A DNA stretch of 64,000 nt, taken from contig NZ_QMFB01000028.1 of the NCBI RefSeq assembly GCF_003285015.1, positions 46,913 through 110,912 on the forward strand, given 5' to 3'. Numbering within the stretch: the first letter of the stretch is position 1; each line of letters begins with the position of its first letter. Shown here in pieces: positions 24,374 to 33,820 of the stretch. The notes under the pieces were generated by a model that searched no databases, was not told the origin of the DNA, and saw nothing but the letters and a program-made list of their open reading frames with translations. This DNA is from Paenibacillus contaminans. GTDB lineage: Bacteria > Bacillota > Bacilli > Paenibacillales > NBRC-103111. Made by a program: the position numbers and the translations under genes.

Positions 24374-27300
24374 CTAGTCCACCTCAAATTCCTTTATACC
24401 GTTAAAATAATTTTCTTCTTTATCCTTATAATAGTCGAACGAGCCTTGCTCGTTCCCCTTGGAATCGCGAACGATAACCCTCCAGTAATATTTACCTTTT
24501 TTGAGCTGAGGGGTGGAAAAGCTGTTCTGCTGAAGCCCCGTCTTCTGAACGACGATTTGCGTAAACAGCGGATCTTTGGCAATAGCGACATCATAGGTGA
24601 GATTATCGCCCTGAAGATCGTAGGAAATCTCCCATGTGAATACGCTTTGGCCGCCAACGGATTCTTCCTCGTACTGATAGAACGGTCTCGGCTTCTCCAG
24701 TTCTTCCAGATACCGCTGCTTGCCCTTCTCCGGTGTATTCACCAGCTTCTCAAGCTCTTTTTCGAAGTCCGTATTCAAGCCCGGCAGAAACTGAATATCC
24801 GGGTTGCGGAACAAGAAAGGCTTGACCGTCTCTTTATACTTATCGATTTGCTTGGCGACGGTATCTTTATTGATATATTTCATAATCTCATCAATCTTGT
24901 CCGTCAGTTGCTTAATATGCTCTTCCGTGCGGAAATACCGGTTGTGCAGCGTACTTCCCCAGAAATTGCTCAAGCCGCTCTGATGGTCGCGTATGCTTTT
25001 CTTTTCTCTTTGCAGCTCCCAGCCTCCGTCATAGTCCCAAGGAAGAATATACCATTTGTCAGAGTTCAGCGGGGAATACAAGTAGAAATTGTTCGCATCC
25101 GTATCCATATTGTCCATCAATATATTCATGGCCGTCCAGGTCAGAAGGTTTTCACTATCAAAATGCTTCTCGACAACTTCATCGATTGGGATCTGCTTAT
25201 TATTCAAATCGTCAAGCATGGCGATCAATTTGTCGTGCTCGTCCCGGCCTTTGATTTCAAGAATGGTCTCAAATTCTTTCTTGTCGTAAGTCGGATCGCT
25301 TTTGGACTTAAGCTGCTCCGGATACCGCTGGAACTCGAAGAACGTCACCTTGTACAAGTAGCCGTGAGGATCAAGCCAGTGCGATTTCAAAAACATTTCA
25401 TTCGGCTGCTCGATCTGCGTATATAAGCCGTAGTCCTGGTATACCGCGGTCTTGGCTCCCTCGGATAAATCTTTGACATACAGCTGAACAAACTGCGTCC
25501 TCAAGCTCGTCGTATTCGGGATCGTTTCCATCAGGTCGAAGCTCAGCTTGTTTCTGATTCTCGATAAATCCGAAATATGCTTGTTTAAGTTAAGCGTACG
25601 CTGGCTTTGCCAAAGCCCCGCTTCGTCATAGAGCTTGATTTTATAAGATTTTTGCGCGGCGTAACGCGCGGTATTGCCCCTTAAGCTGATTTTGGCGTTC
25701 GCGCTCGTCTCGCCATGACCGAAAGCTCCAGGAGACGGGCCGCTGCCGTCCGTTTTGCCTTCCTGCACGATAACCTCGAGATTTTCCTCGCTATACCGCT
25801 CAGTAATCCGATTGAGCGCATACCAGTTCACCGGATCGGGACGATCCGATTTCTCAGGAAGTATCGTCACATATAAAGCCTTCAGAGAACCGTCTTCATC
25901 CCTATCGTACAGACGCTTGTCTTCCTGCAAGCCGTTCGAAACAAGGGATTCGCTAACGACCGCTTGGTCGCCTTCGCCGGCGCCGGGTTCGCCCTGGCTT
26001 TCAGCAGTGCCGCCGCTTGTGCAGGCCGATAAAAACAAGCTCAAGACAAGCACCGAAGATACGACTGCTGCGGATTTCACAATCGGTGTCTGCGCTTCCG
26101 CCTGCTTTCGTTTGGTCATGAGCGGCTGCGAGCAGAACGTATAGTAGTCGATATTGCGCAGGACGTACAATAAGCGCGCAATAACGGCCGCCAATCCGAT
26201 AAATGCCGCGATGAACATGCCAAACCCGTCGTTTTCACCCATCATCGTCCAATACGATAACACGGCGTTTAGAAGTACGAATGAACCGCTAATGATAAGC
26301 ACGCCTTTCCTGTCGTCAAAATACATAAGAATATGCAAAAATACGAACATCATAATAAAGAGAAAATAACCTAAAACGAGAACGATGAATAGGTCCAGCT
26401 GCGCCATCGTAAATCCGATTTTGGGCAGCATCTTCATGCCGATCGCAATCGAGATGACCGTGAACAGCAATTGCACTTCCATAAGAAAGCCGATTTCCCG
26501 AATCAGCGTCTTTTGCATCGCCTTTTTGGCTTTGTTGATGTCTTGCAGCGTGCCGTCCCCGATTACATTGAGGTAATAGACCCGAAATTTCTCATAGAAC
26601 GACGTCTCTACCGATACGACGAACATGACCAATGAAGGCACGACCGAAAGAAAAGCATAAAACACCGGCAAATCGTACATGGGCATAACCAGGTATTGAT
26701 TGGCGACTTCTCTCCCGTTCGGCCCCAGCCAGTAAACAAAATTATGAACGTAGACCCCGGAATACATGAAGCAGCCTGTAAAGAAAAGTGCCGGATATTT
26801 TTTGAAATACGAGAGGAACGTAAAATACAACTGCCCCTTCGCCGCGGGAAACATTTGCTTGAAATGATGCATGGACATCGCGCAAATGACGAAAAATCCG
26901 ATATCAATGGACAGAAGCGCCGCCGTGGTAGGCTGAAAATTGGTAATAGCGAACAGCAGCCAGCCTGATGCCAGCGCCGCCACCACGCCTATCGCAAAGC
27001 TTCGGACGATGCGGATATAATCCTTCAAAGCGGATAAATACACGCTCTGAATCCATATGATGATAAGCTCCATGAAAAAAAGATACGCGCCGAGCTTATA
27101 GCCTGCACTTGCCGTTACGTCTCGCAAAAACAGCCATGCCACGAAAGCGCCTAGCGGCAAGCAGACGATAAGCGCCCCATTGAAGGACGGCAATATTTGA
27201 TCGAACTTCTTCTGATAAAGCATGTCGGCCAAAAAACGGGTCAGGATCATGGATATGCCGCTCGTTACAATAATCGAAAAAATAAAGCAATACGTTACCG

Positions 27301-27493
27301 TAGCGATATACAACTCCCACTGCAAATAGCTTGCATCGTTGGACGTCATCATTCTCTGAAGCGCGATGATCAGGAACATACAAAGAATCATTGGGCCTAT
27401 CGTCGTTAAGGAGGAGTAAGCATATGCCCTGACATTATTGATTAAGCCTTGTCCTTGAAACAGCTTCCTTAGCTCAAATCCGATACCTGCCAT
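24374..27493 (-). CDS. pelG: PelG membrane transporter fused to a CotH-like kinase
   Basis: 1039 residues. Residues 1-455 are PelG: MAGIGFELRKLFQGQGLIN, then about 12 membrane segments of the flippase-like family that exports the Pel polymer. From residue 459 a basic stretch (MTKRKQAE) and a hydrophobic segment ending LFLSAC (Cys491) look like a complete lipoprotein signal inside the chain. Residues about 545-940 are CotH-like, with RGNTARYAAQKSYKIKLYDE, DNMDTDANNFYLYSP and WYILPWDYDGGW supplying the putative ATP and metal residues. A fibronectin-III-like domain ends the protein. No ribosome site precedes Met459, so one polypeptide is expected. The first base follows the pelF stop directly. 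Confidence 0.9.
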   Translation of the reverse strand: MAGIGFELRKLFQGQGLINNVRAYAYSSLTTIGPMILCMFLIIALQRMMTSNDASYLQWELYIATVTYCFIFSIIVTSGISMILTRFLADMLYQKKFDQILPSFNGALIVCLPLGAFVAWLFLRDVTASAGYKLGAYLFFMELIIIWIQSVYLSALKDYIRIVRSFAIGVVAALASGWLLFAITNFQPTTAALLSIDIGFFVICAMSMHHFKQMFPAAKGQLYFTFLSYFKKYPALFFTGCFMYSGVYVHNFVYWLGPNGREVANQYLVMPMYDLPVFYAFLSVVPSLVMFVVSVETSFYEKFRVYYLNVIGDGTLQDINKAKKAMQKTLIREIGFLMEVQLLFTVISIAIGMKMLPKIGFTMAQLDLFIVLVLGYFLFIMMFVFLHILMYFDDRKGVLIISGSFVLLNAVLSYWTMMGENDGFGMFIAAFIGLAAVIARLLYVLRNIDYYTFCSQPLMTKRKQAEAQTPIVKSAAVVSSVLVLSLFLSACTSGGTAESQGEPGAGEGDQAVVSESLVSNGLQEDKRLYDRDEDGSLKALYVTILPEKSDRPDPVNWYALNRITERYSEENLEVIVQEGKTDGSGPSPGAFGHGETSANAKISLRGNTARYAAQKSYKIKLYDEAGLWQSQRTLNLNKHISDLSRIRNKLSFDLMETIPNTTSLRTQFVQLYVKDLSEGAKTAVYQDYGLYTQIEQPNEMFLKSHWLDPHGYLYKVTFFEFQRYPEQLKSKSDPTYDKKEFETILEIKGRDEHDKLIAMLDDLNNKQIPIDEVVEKHFDSENLLTWTAMNILMDNMDTDANNFYLYSPLNSDKWYILPWDYDGGWELQREKKSIRDHQSGLSNFWGSTLHNRYFRTEEHIKQLTDKIDEIMKYINKDTVAKQIDKYKETVKPFLFRNPDIQFLPGLNTDFEKELEKLVNTPEKGKQRYLEELEKPRPFYQYEEESVGGQSVFTWEISYDLQGDNLTYDVAIAKDPLFTQIVVQKTGLQQNSFSTPQLKKGKYYWRVIVRDSKGNEQGSFDYYKDKEENYFNGIKEFEVD

Positions 27494-28909
27494 CTATGCT
27501 CTCCTCCCCAGCGATTGATACAAATCGGCATAACCCGATATGACTGCCTTGTGCTTATAGTACTTGGTGACTCTTTCCAAAGCGTTGCGTCCCATCGTCT
27601 CTCGCAGCTTCTTATCTTTGCACAGCCGGATGACCGAGTCGGCAATCTGCTCATAGTGCATGACCGGGGCAATAAAGCCGGCATCGCCGATTCCGTCGTT
27701 CAACCCGTGCAGCAGCTCCTTGCAGCTTCCCACGTTGGTGGCTACAAAAGGCTTGGAGCAAGCCATACCTTCCAAAATAGCGAGCGGCTGCCCTTCGCTT
27801 ATACTGGTTAGCATGAGTATATCCATCTGGCCTAAATAATCCTTGACCTGCACCGAGCCGGTAAATACAGCATCCTTCAGCTCCAATGCTTCCATCATCT
27901 GCATGCATTCTTCGTAATATTCCTCGTCTTCTTCCAGAGGCCCCATAATGGTCAGCTCCGCGTTCGGAACCTCCCGCTTGATGAGCGCGAAGCTTTGCAG
28001 CATCGTCTTGATATCCTTGATCGGCACGACACGTACGATCGCACCTATCCTGATTTTGCCGTCATTAGGTGCCTTTGTCAGGTTTTCATAGTTTTCGCCG
28101 TTTACGCCGTTAGGGATTACGCTTATTTTGCCGGGATCGCAGCCAAGCTCGATCTGAATCTCTTTGTTGCGGCTGAACAAGGTAATGACTTGATCCGCAG
28201 CCTCGTAGGCGCAGCCTGACAGCCGATAAAAATACTCGATCCATAAGTCCTTGAAATAGCCTTTGACCCAATCCGCTTTGATGATTTCCTCTTCCCGCTC
28301 CCGCGAGTAAATGCCATGCTCCGTAAGCAGAAACGGACTGCCATGGACATGCTTCGCCAATGCCCCGATCACGCCGGCGTACCCCGTGGACACACTGTGG
28401 TAAACATCCGCTTTCGGAATGTCGTGCCTCAAGGTCAACAATAGCGGAAGGATCATGGAGCGCACCGTCCAGAACATTTCCGTAAACGGCACCAGGTTGT
28501 ATTTGGTCTGGCACAGCTCCTCGAGAATGTCGAAATAATCCTTGCTGAGCAGAAAGTCGGACGCTTTCCGGAACTGATTGCTGCGCAACAGGTCAAAGGT
28601 GCTCGCCCAATCGATCTTTTCTTCCCCGCCGAGCAGCGCGCGCACGTCGTGTTTGCTGGATGCCGAAAGACGGAATCGGCTCCCCCAATCGCTGTCTTCA
28701 AACAAGTAGGTGTCCAGAAAGATTTCCTTAATCTCGACAACGTTCGGGGGAAGCTTATATTTGTATTGTCCTTTTTGCTTCGTCTGGGCGCCTATGGCGT
28801 AAATAATAAATTCCTTCTCAGGCATTTGCGTAATGATGGAGTGGATCCAGCTCGAAACGCCGCCTGTCACATAAGGATACGAACCCTCTGCGATTAAACA
28901 TATTCTCAT
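27494..28909 (-). CDS. pelF: Pel polysaccharide glycosyltransferase PelF (GT4)
   Basis: 471 residues. It begins MRICLIAEGSYPYVTGGVSS with WIHSIITQMPEKEF, the diagnostic PelF N-terminus. It continues with YHSVSTGYAGVIGALAKHVH, LTEHGIYSREREEEI (another PelF hallmark), IPNGVNGENYENL, IGAIVRVVPIKDIKTM, and the donor-binding ISEGQPLAILEGMACSKPFV (E-x7-E). PelF is the cytoplasmic polymerase that uses UDP-HexNAc. The start follows the pelA stop by 4 bp and the stop is adjacent to the pelG start. No truncation or missing motif is seen. Confidence 0.95.
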   Translation of the reverse strand: MRICLIAEGSYPYVTGGVSSWIHSIITQMPEKEFIIYAIGAQTKQKGQYKYKLPPNVVEIKEIFLDTYLFEDSDWGSRFRLSASSKHDVRALLGGEEKIDWASTFDLLRSNQFRKASDFLLSKDYFDILEELCQTKYNLVPFTEMFWTVRSMILPLLLTLRHDIPKADVYHSVSTGYAGVIGALAKHVHGSPFLLTEHGIYSREREEEIIKADWVKGYFKDLWIEYFYRLSGCAYEAADQVITLFSRNKEIQIELGCDPGKISVIPNGVNGENYENLTKAPNDGKIRIGAIVRVVPIKDIKTMLQSFALIKREVPNAELTIMGPLEEDEEYYEECMQMMEALELKDAVFTGSVQVKDYLGQMDILMLTSISEGQPLAILEGMACSKPFVATNVGSCKELLHGLNDGIGDAGFIAPVMHYEQIADSVIRLCKDKKLRETMGRNALERVTKYYKHKAVISGYADLYQSLGRRA

Positions 28910-28913
28910 ACCG

Positions 28914-30752
28914 CTACCCGCCTAGTCCGATTACGAATTTTGAATCATGTGCCGTAACAAGGAACGTGTTGGTGTCGATTTTCTTAACCGTACAATTGAC
29001 CTGTCTCGAAATCTTGTGTTCCGTTCTCAAAATATAGTACAGGTCATGGCCCTGGAAGTTATGAATCTCGCCTGTAATGCTCTTGTCGTCCTTCTGCCAT
29101 TTGACGGTGGAGGTCAGCGTCCTTCCCATATCCAGCGCGGCTTCCGTTGAAATCATCTCTCTAAGCCAAGGATACGTCCGCTGCAGCCTGTCTAGCTTCT
29201 TCGTAAAATCTTTATACAGCTCGTCCCAAGTCAAGAAACCGCTGCGCTCTTCGTCAATCACATCGTCCGGATGAATAAAGTGGGAAAACACGCCGAGCGA
29301 CGTAATCGTATTCGCTTCCGCCCAATGATCATACGCTCTTTCAAAATAGCCAGACGTCACTCGCGGCATTTCGAGCACCCCGTCCTTGGCGATTTCATAC
29401 TCTTGAACATAGGCCGCACCTTCTCCGTCTTCGCCGTACAACGAGGCAATAACCGCTAGATCGGGCCACGCCTCCTTCAACGCTTCCCGGCCTTCCTGAC
29501 TAAGAACGTTTGACGGAGGAATATAGGACATCAATTTATAGCTCGGAAAGGAACGATTGGCGAAGGTGATCGCTTCTTTTATCGAATTCACCATATTTTC
29601 TTGACTGCGCCATGGATTGTATCCGAATTTATTGGCGACTTTCTGGCTCATCTGCAAGGATTGATGGTTATAGCCGTGCAGGCCGATCTCTCCGCCGCTT
29701 TTGATCACTTCGCGGCCGTACGTTATTAAACCGTGCCTGTCTTCATCACCCGGATATTGAAAAGGCGGCTCCACATCGTCATGGTACGTTTGAATAAGTC
29801 CGGTCGTATATTTGATGCCGAGGTTATTGGCGGCACGCAGCATATCCGGCCACCAAATATCCTTGAAGAACGCCGGGATGTCTCTCTGATACTCTTCATA
29901 GATCGAATCGCTGAACCCCTTCGGAATAGGAGCCGGGAAGTCGTCTATATAGAACAGCTTCGAATTGAAGATCGGATAAATCATATCCGGCTCCAGCATG
30001 CTAAGCGCTCCGGCGATGATGCCCCTGTTGATTTTCTCCTGCAGCATCGTGCCGTTAAACACCATGAACGCGCCTTTGCCGTAACTATGCCTCCAAATGA
30101 GCGGCGTGCCTTCGACCGTTTCCGCGAGCAGTTGCACCGAGCTGTCCAGCTCGACCGGATTGGATGAATTCATAATAAAATCATCCGCCATCTTCATATT
30201 GTTTTCGCCAATCAATACATTGGAGGTTAATTTAATGCCTTTGGTCAGGAACGTGCTTCCGAAGGAGGTCACTCCCAGCTTCCTGTATAAAAGATTGTAT
30301 TGATTGTTGATTTCAGTAGAGCTCAGAAAAAAAACGTAACCGCCGTTATTCACGTAATCCGCCAGAGCGTTAACGTTAAGCTTCTCGGGCCACGAGTCGA
30401 GTGCGACGAGCACATTCGAGCAAGGTTTCGGATCATAGCCCTCTTCGGCCAAATCGAATTCCGAGATTTGCTTCTGCATGTACTCGAGCATCTTTTTGGT
30501 GTGCCCCTTCACCGCCCGGCTGTACTCCGATTCGGAGGAATAGACGAGGCAATACGGAGCTTGGTCCGATAAGACGCTTTTATCCTCCTGCTTGGCAGCC
30601 GTAAGCAGGACGTCCCGCTGCTCGAGAAGATCGCTGTTATGCTTGAACTTTAGGACATATTGGGAACGTGCAACCTGGATAATAATCGCCAGCAGCAATA
30701 CGGCAATTAGTATGATATAAACATTTCGCGTAAACTTTACATCCCTATTCAT
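28914..30752 (-). CDS. pelA: PelA-type polysaccharide deacetylase, membrane-anchored
   Basis: 612 residues. One N-terminal membrane anchor (VYIILIAVLLLAIIIQVA) is followed by a glutamine-amidotransferase-like domain (about 60-250) and a deacetylase domain (about 255-520) with FYIDDFPAP (D270, D271) and GLHGYNHQS (H359xxxH363), the expected metal-binding set. A C-terminal beta-rich domain completes it. It lacks the glycoside-hydrolase domain of Pseudomonas PelA, which matches the reduced 'PelA-DA' of Gram-positive Pel clusters. It should partly deacetylate the exported GalNAc/GlcNAc polymer outside the cell. It ends 4 bp before pelF and starts 1 bp after pelE. Confidence 0.88.
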   Translation of the reverse strand: MNRDVKFTRNVYIILIAVLLLAIIIQVARSQYVLKFKHNSDLLEQRDVLLTAAKQEDKSVLSDQAPYCLVYSSESEYSRAVKGHTKKMLEYMQKQISEFDLAEEGYDPKPCSNVLVALDSWPEKLNVNALADYVNNGGYVFFLSSTEINNQYNLLYRKLGVTSFGSTFLTKGIKLTSNVLIGENNMKMADDFIMNSSNPVELDSSVQLLAETVEGTPLIWRHSYGKGAFMVFNGTMLQEKINRGIIAGALSMLEPDMIYPIFNSKLFYIDDFPAPIPKGFSDSIYEEYQRDIPAFFKDIWWPDMLRAANNLGIKYTTGLIQTYHDDVEPPFQYPGDEDRHGLITYGREVIKSGGEIGLHGYNHQSLQMSQKVANKFGYNPWRSQENMVNSIKEAITFANRSFPSYKLMSYIPPSNVLSQEGREALKEAWPDLAVIASLYGEDGEGAAYVQEYEIAKDGVLEMPRVTSGYFERAYDHWAEANTITSLGVFSHFIHPDDVIDEERSGFLTWDELYKDFTKKLDRLQRTYPWLREMISTEAALDMGRTLTSTVKWQKDDKSITGEIHNFQGHDLYYILRTEHKISRQVNCTVKKIDTNTFLVTAHDSKFVIGLGG

Positions 30753-30753
30753 G

Positions 30754-31662
30754 CTAAGCTCCTTCGGACCAAAACCTGACCAACGTCAATGCATGGTTAG
30801 AAAGTTTGATCGGCGACTTCTTCAGCTCCTCCAAAGTATGATGCAGCTTCTCCGAGGACTTGATCGTAAAATATATTTTTAAGTAACAAAGATATACGTT
30901 CTCGCTATGCGGGTATCTCTCCTCGAACAAGCGGCATGTTTGCTCCGCTTCCGCGTAGCTTTCCAGCTCAAGCTCCATATCTATTTTGTCTACAAACGCC
31001 TGCTCCGCATTTTGAGAGAGCTCCGTATACCGCTCAAGCACGCCGACATAAATAAACTTATATTTTCGCAGCGTACGTTCATCCAGAAACCCGCTCCGCA
31101 AATATCCCTTCAACACATCCAAATATGCGCTCAGCAGATGTTCGTTGTCTTTGTTGTTCTCGTATTGGACGGAGAGCTCCTGCAGCGACAGCGTCAGTTT
31201 GCGCTTAACTTCCATGATGGCGCTGACGGCATAGTGGGATGTCTCGGTATCCTCGTTGCTGACCGCTGTTTGCAAGATTTCCAAATAATTGATGGCGTCC
31301 TGCTTCAGGACATCGATCATCACTTTGCGCCGCGTGTTATGCTCACTCACCAAGAGCGCCTCTTCGATGGACAACACGTTCAGCTCTTTCTCGGCTTCAA
31401 GCTTCGAATAGATGCCCATGTGCTGCACCGACATTTCCTTCTGCTGCGCTGCAATGTAATCGTCGAGCTTCTCTCCTCCGTCTTTATACAGCCTGCCCGG
31501 CCAGAATAAAGGGAGAAGCCAGCCGATAACGGGAAACACGGCGACAATAACGAATCTTAACAGCCATTCCTTAGGAGATTGACGATAGTAGAGGCTCAAT
31601 ACGACGGCCGAGAGCAGCACATAAATCCCGTATAAAAGGCTAATCATTTTAAAGCTCCCCAT
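30754..31662 (-). CDS. pelE: PelE-like membrane/TPR scaffold protein
   Basis: 302 residues. Two N-terminal membrane segments (ISLLYGIYVLLSAVVLSLYY and LLRFVIVAVFPVIGWLLPLF) are followed by a helical region rich in paired helices (about 70-300), consistent with TPR-like repeats. This layout and its place between the PelD and PelA genes match PelE, which holds the inner-membrane Pel synthase together. Sequence conservation in the family is low, so the call rests on architecture and order. It overlaps the end of the epimerase-PelD gene by 14 bp. Confidence 0.78.
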   Translation of the reverse strand: MGSFKMISLLYGIYVLLSAVVLSLYYRQSPKEWLLRFVIVAVFPVIGWLLPLFWPGRLYKDGGEKLDDYIAAQQKEMSVQHMGIYSKLEAEKELNVLSIEEALLVSEHNTRRKVMIDVLKQDAINYLEILQTAVSNEDTETSHYAVSAIMEVKRKLTLSLQELSVQYENNKDNEHLLSAYLDVLKGYLRSGFLDERTLRKYKFIYVGVLERYTELSQNAEQAFVDKIDMELELESYAEAEQTCRLFEERYPHSENVYLCYLKIYFTIKSSEKLHHTLEELKKSPIKLSNHALTLVRFWSEGA

Positions 31663-33820
31663 TGACGATGTTTAGAGAAATGCCGCGGCTCGCAAATCGC
31701 TCCAGTACGCGGGCGGCATCGTCGTATCCCGTATTGGATAGAAGAATGACGGCCTTCTCTTGCTCATTCAGGCCGATATAATCCGTCTCGCGGAGCATGC
31801 CCGCTATTTGATCGGGGCGGCTTTCGATTCCTGCCTCGCCTTCTGCAGCACAAAGCATCAAAAACGGCGTATTATGGTGAGTTTTCGCCATTTTCTTACT
31901 CTCAAGGATGGAAGCGAAAGCTTCCTTACGCAAAATCGGCGTCCCCTTCACATAACGCTGGCTCTCCGTAGCTTCGATATAAGCGAAGGCCCGCGCTAAA
32001 GCGGAAGAAACGAGATCTGTCGTAACTTTAAAAAGGTTTTGATAATAAAGCGAAAACTTATTGAAAGCCATCCCGTCGATGGCAATAACCGCCTTAATCT
32101 CGCCGTTATAGAAGATTGGAGCGCACATGAGCGGAGCGTTGCTCGCCAAATCCTTGTTTACGAACACTTTCCCCTCGTTCAGAACCCAGCGCATGCAAGC
32201 GTCATCCTCAACCCTGATCGAGGCTTGTCCTTCATAGTCGTTGGAATGAGCAATCAAACGCATATAAGTCCGGTACGGGTTTACCGTGTAAATCGCGACC
32301 GATTGAACGGACATAATCGATTTCACAACATTGACCGTCGAGCTGAACACATTTTCCGGCTCCAGGCTTTCAAGCTCTTTCGTAACCGAATAAATTTTGC
32401 CGAAGCTGTCGCCGCTGTTCAAAATACGCAGCTGCAGCTCGTCTTTTACTTCCCGAACTTCCTTGTACATGCCGTTCAAGAAATCGTACTTCTCTTCCAG
32501 CTCATCCTTATTTCTCTCCGCTGCTTGAATTGCGCTGTTCTTTCTTTCAATCGCATAACCGACTACGAGACCGATAAACAAGTAAATCGCGATTTGGAAG
32601 AACACATTCGTATCGTAAAGCAGGGATACGAGTTCCCGGCCGTCCAGCAGCTTCTGATAAATAAACAGGCCGATCGACAAAACGACCGCCAAAATCGATT
32701 GTCTGTTTCCGTACATAATGCCGATAATTGTAATGTAAAAGAGCTTGATGTCGATAGCGCTATAGTCCGTATCCTGTGTAAACGTCAACCACGCCGTCAG
32801 GACAAAAGCCAGCAGATTCTCCGCATAAGGCATATATTTCTTGAACATTTGCCGATAAGGAGTGAGCTTCGCGGCGGATACCGCAGAAGTGGCACTCTCC
32901 ATCTTCGCGCGGTTCAGCTCGAACCAAGCGTAGGTCCGCTGCAGCCCTTCTCCAATGCCGTACATCGGCGACCAATCGAGCTCGCGCTTCACCTTCTCAT
33001 TATTTAAGACAGAACGGGAAATATCGCCATCCCGTCTGTCTGCGTAAGTAATATCTCTGACGCTCTGCATGGTGCCGATCGCTTCAATGACTTCATTGAC
33101 GCTGCATTCCGTGTTCGTCGAAAGATTGTAAATACCAGACAAACGGGAATAAGAGGACCGGAATATGGCATCCGCGACATCCTCGACGTAAATAAAATCT
33201 CTCGTTTGATTGCCGTCGCCGTACACATAAAGCGTCTGACCCGAAAAGACCCGATCCATGAAAATAGAAATGACGCCGCCTTCGCCGGCGGAGCTTTGAC
33301 GCGGTCCGTATACGTTCGAGAAGCGGAAGCAAATCGTCTCGAGGCCGTACAGCTCCTGCCACTTGCGGCAATACGATTCTCCGACCCATTTGCTGAGTCC
33401 GTATGGGGAAATCGGATCGCACGGCAACTCTTCCTTGAGCGGTATATGTTCGTTCGTCCCGTATACCGCAGCCGACGAAGCGAAAACAAACTTCTTTACC
33501 TTAAATTTCTGCGCCAAGTTAAGAATATTAACCAGCCCGAGCACGTTGGATTCCGAATCTAGTTGGGGGTTCATAATGGAGGTATTTACGCTGGCTTGCG
33601 CGGCAAGATGGACGACCGCTTCAAATTGATTGGCTCGAAATACCTCCTCACATTTGGCGTCCTCGACCGCCAACTCATATCCTTTATGCTTGAATGTAAT
33701 ATTTCCGCGGTTTCCAGTAGAAAGGTTGTCAATAATATAAACTTCATACCCTTCTTTATGAAACCGGTCGGCCACATGGGAGCCTATAAAGCCGTAACCC
33801 CCTGTAATAAGGACCTTCAT
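31649..33820 (-). CDS. pelD: NAD-dependent epimerase fused to PelD c-di-GMP receptor
   Basis: 723 residues. Residues 1-310 form a GalE-like epimerase: VLITGGYGFIGSHVADRFHK, FASSAAVYGTNE and catalytic YGLSKW. Residues about 330-425 hold four membrane segments. A coiled linker (NKDELEEKYDFLNGMYKEVR) leads to a GAF domain (about 470-620) and a degenerate GGDEF domain. In the last, RETD (677-680, bases 31781-31792) matches the inhibitory-site RxxD, followed five residues later by NEQEKA where GGDEF would be. It should bind c-di-GMP but not make it, as known for PelD. First gene of the Pel operon; GAGGTG precedes the ATG. The fusion couples precursor supply to the switch. Confidence 0.9.
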   Translation of the reverse strand: MKVLITGGYGFIGSHVADRFHKEGYEVYIIDNLSTGNRGNITFKHKGYELAVEDAKCEEVFRANQFEAVVHLAAQASVNTSIMNPQLDSESNVLGLVNILNLAQKFKVKKFVFASSAAVYGTNEHIPLKEELPCDPISPYGLSKWVGESYCRKWQELYGLETICFRFSNVYGPRQSSAGEGGVISIFMDRVFSGQTLYVYGDGNQTRDFIYVEDVADAIFRSSYSRLSGIYNLSTNTECSVNEVIEAIGTMQSVRDITYADRRDGDISRSVLNNEKVKRELDWSPMYGIGEGLQRTYAWFELNRAKMESATSAVSAAKLTPYRQMFKKYMPYAENLLAFVLTAWLTFTQDTDYSAIDIKLFYITIIGIMYGNRQSILAVVLSIGLFIYQKLLDGRELVSLLYDTNVFFQIAIYLFIGLVVGYAIERKNSAIQAAERNKDELEEKYDFLNGMYKEVREVKDELQLRILNSGDSFGKIYSVTKELESLEPENVFSSTVNVVKSIMSVQSVAIYTVNPYRTYMRLIAHSNDYEGQASIRVEDDACMRWVLNEGKVFVNKDLASNAPLMCAPIFYNGEIKAVIAIDGMAFNKFSLYYQNLFKVTTDLVSSALARAFAYIEATESQRYVKGTPILRKEAFASILESKKMAKTHHNTPFLMLCAAEGEAGIESRPDQIAGMLRETDYIGLNEQEKAVILLSNTGYDDAARVLERFASRGISLNIVNGEL

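Noticed and set aside
24371..25426. 351-codon plus-strand frame opposite the CotH domain
   Set aside because: Complementary to a clearly conserved kinase domain; no ribosome site and no family features.
32039..33007. 322-codon plus-strand frame opposite the PelD fusion
   Set aside because: Antisense to conserved membrane and GAF segments; low-information composition.
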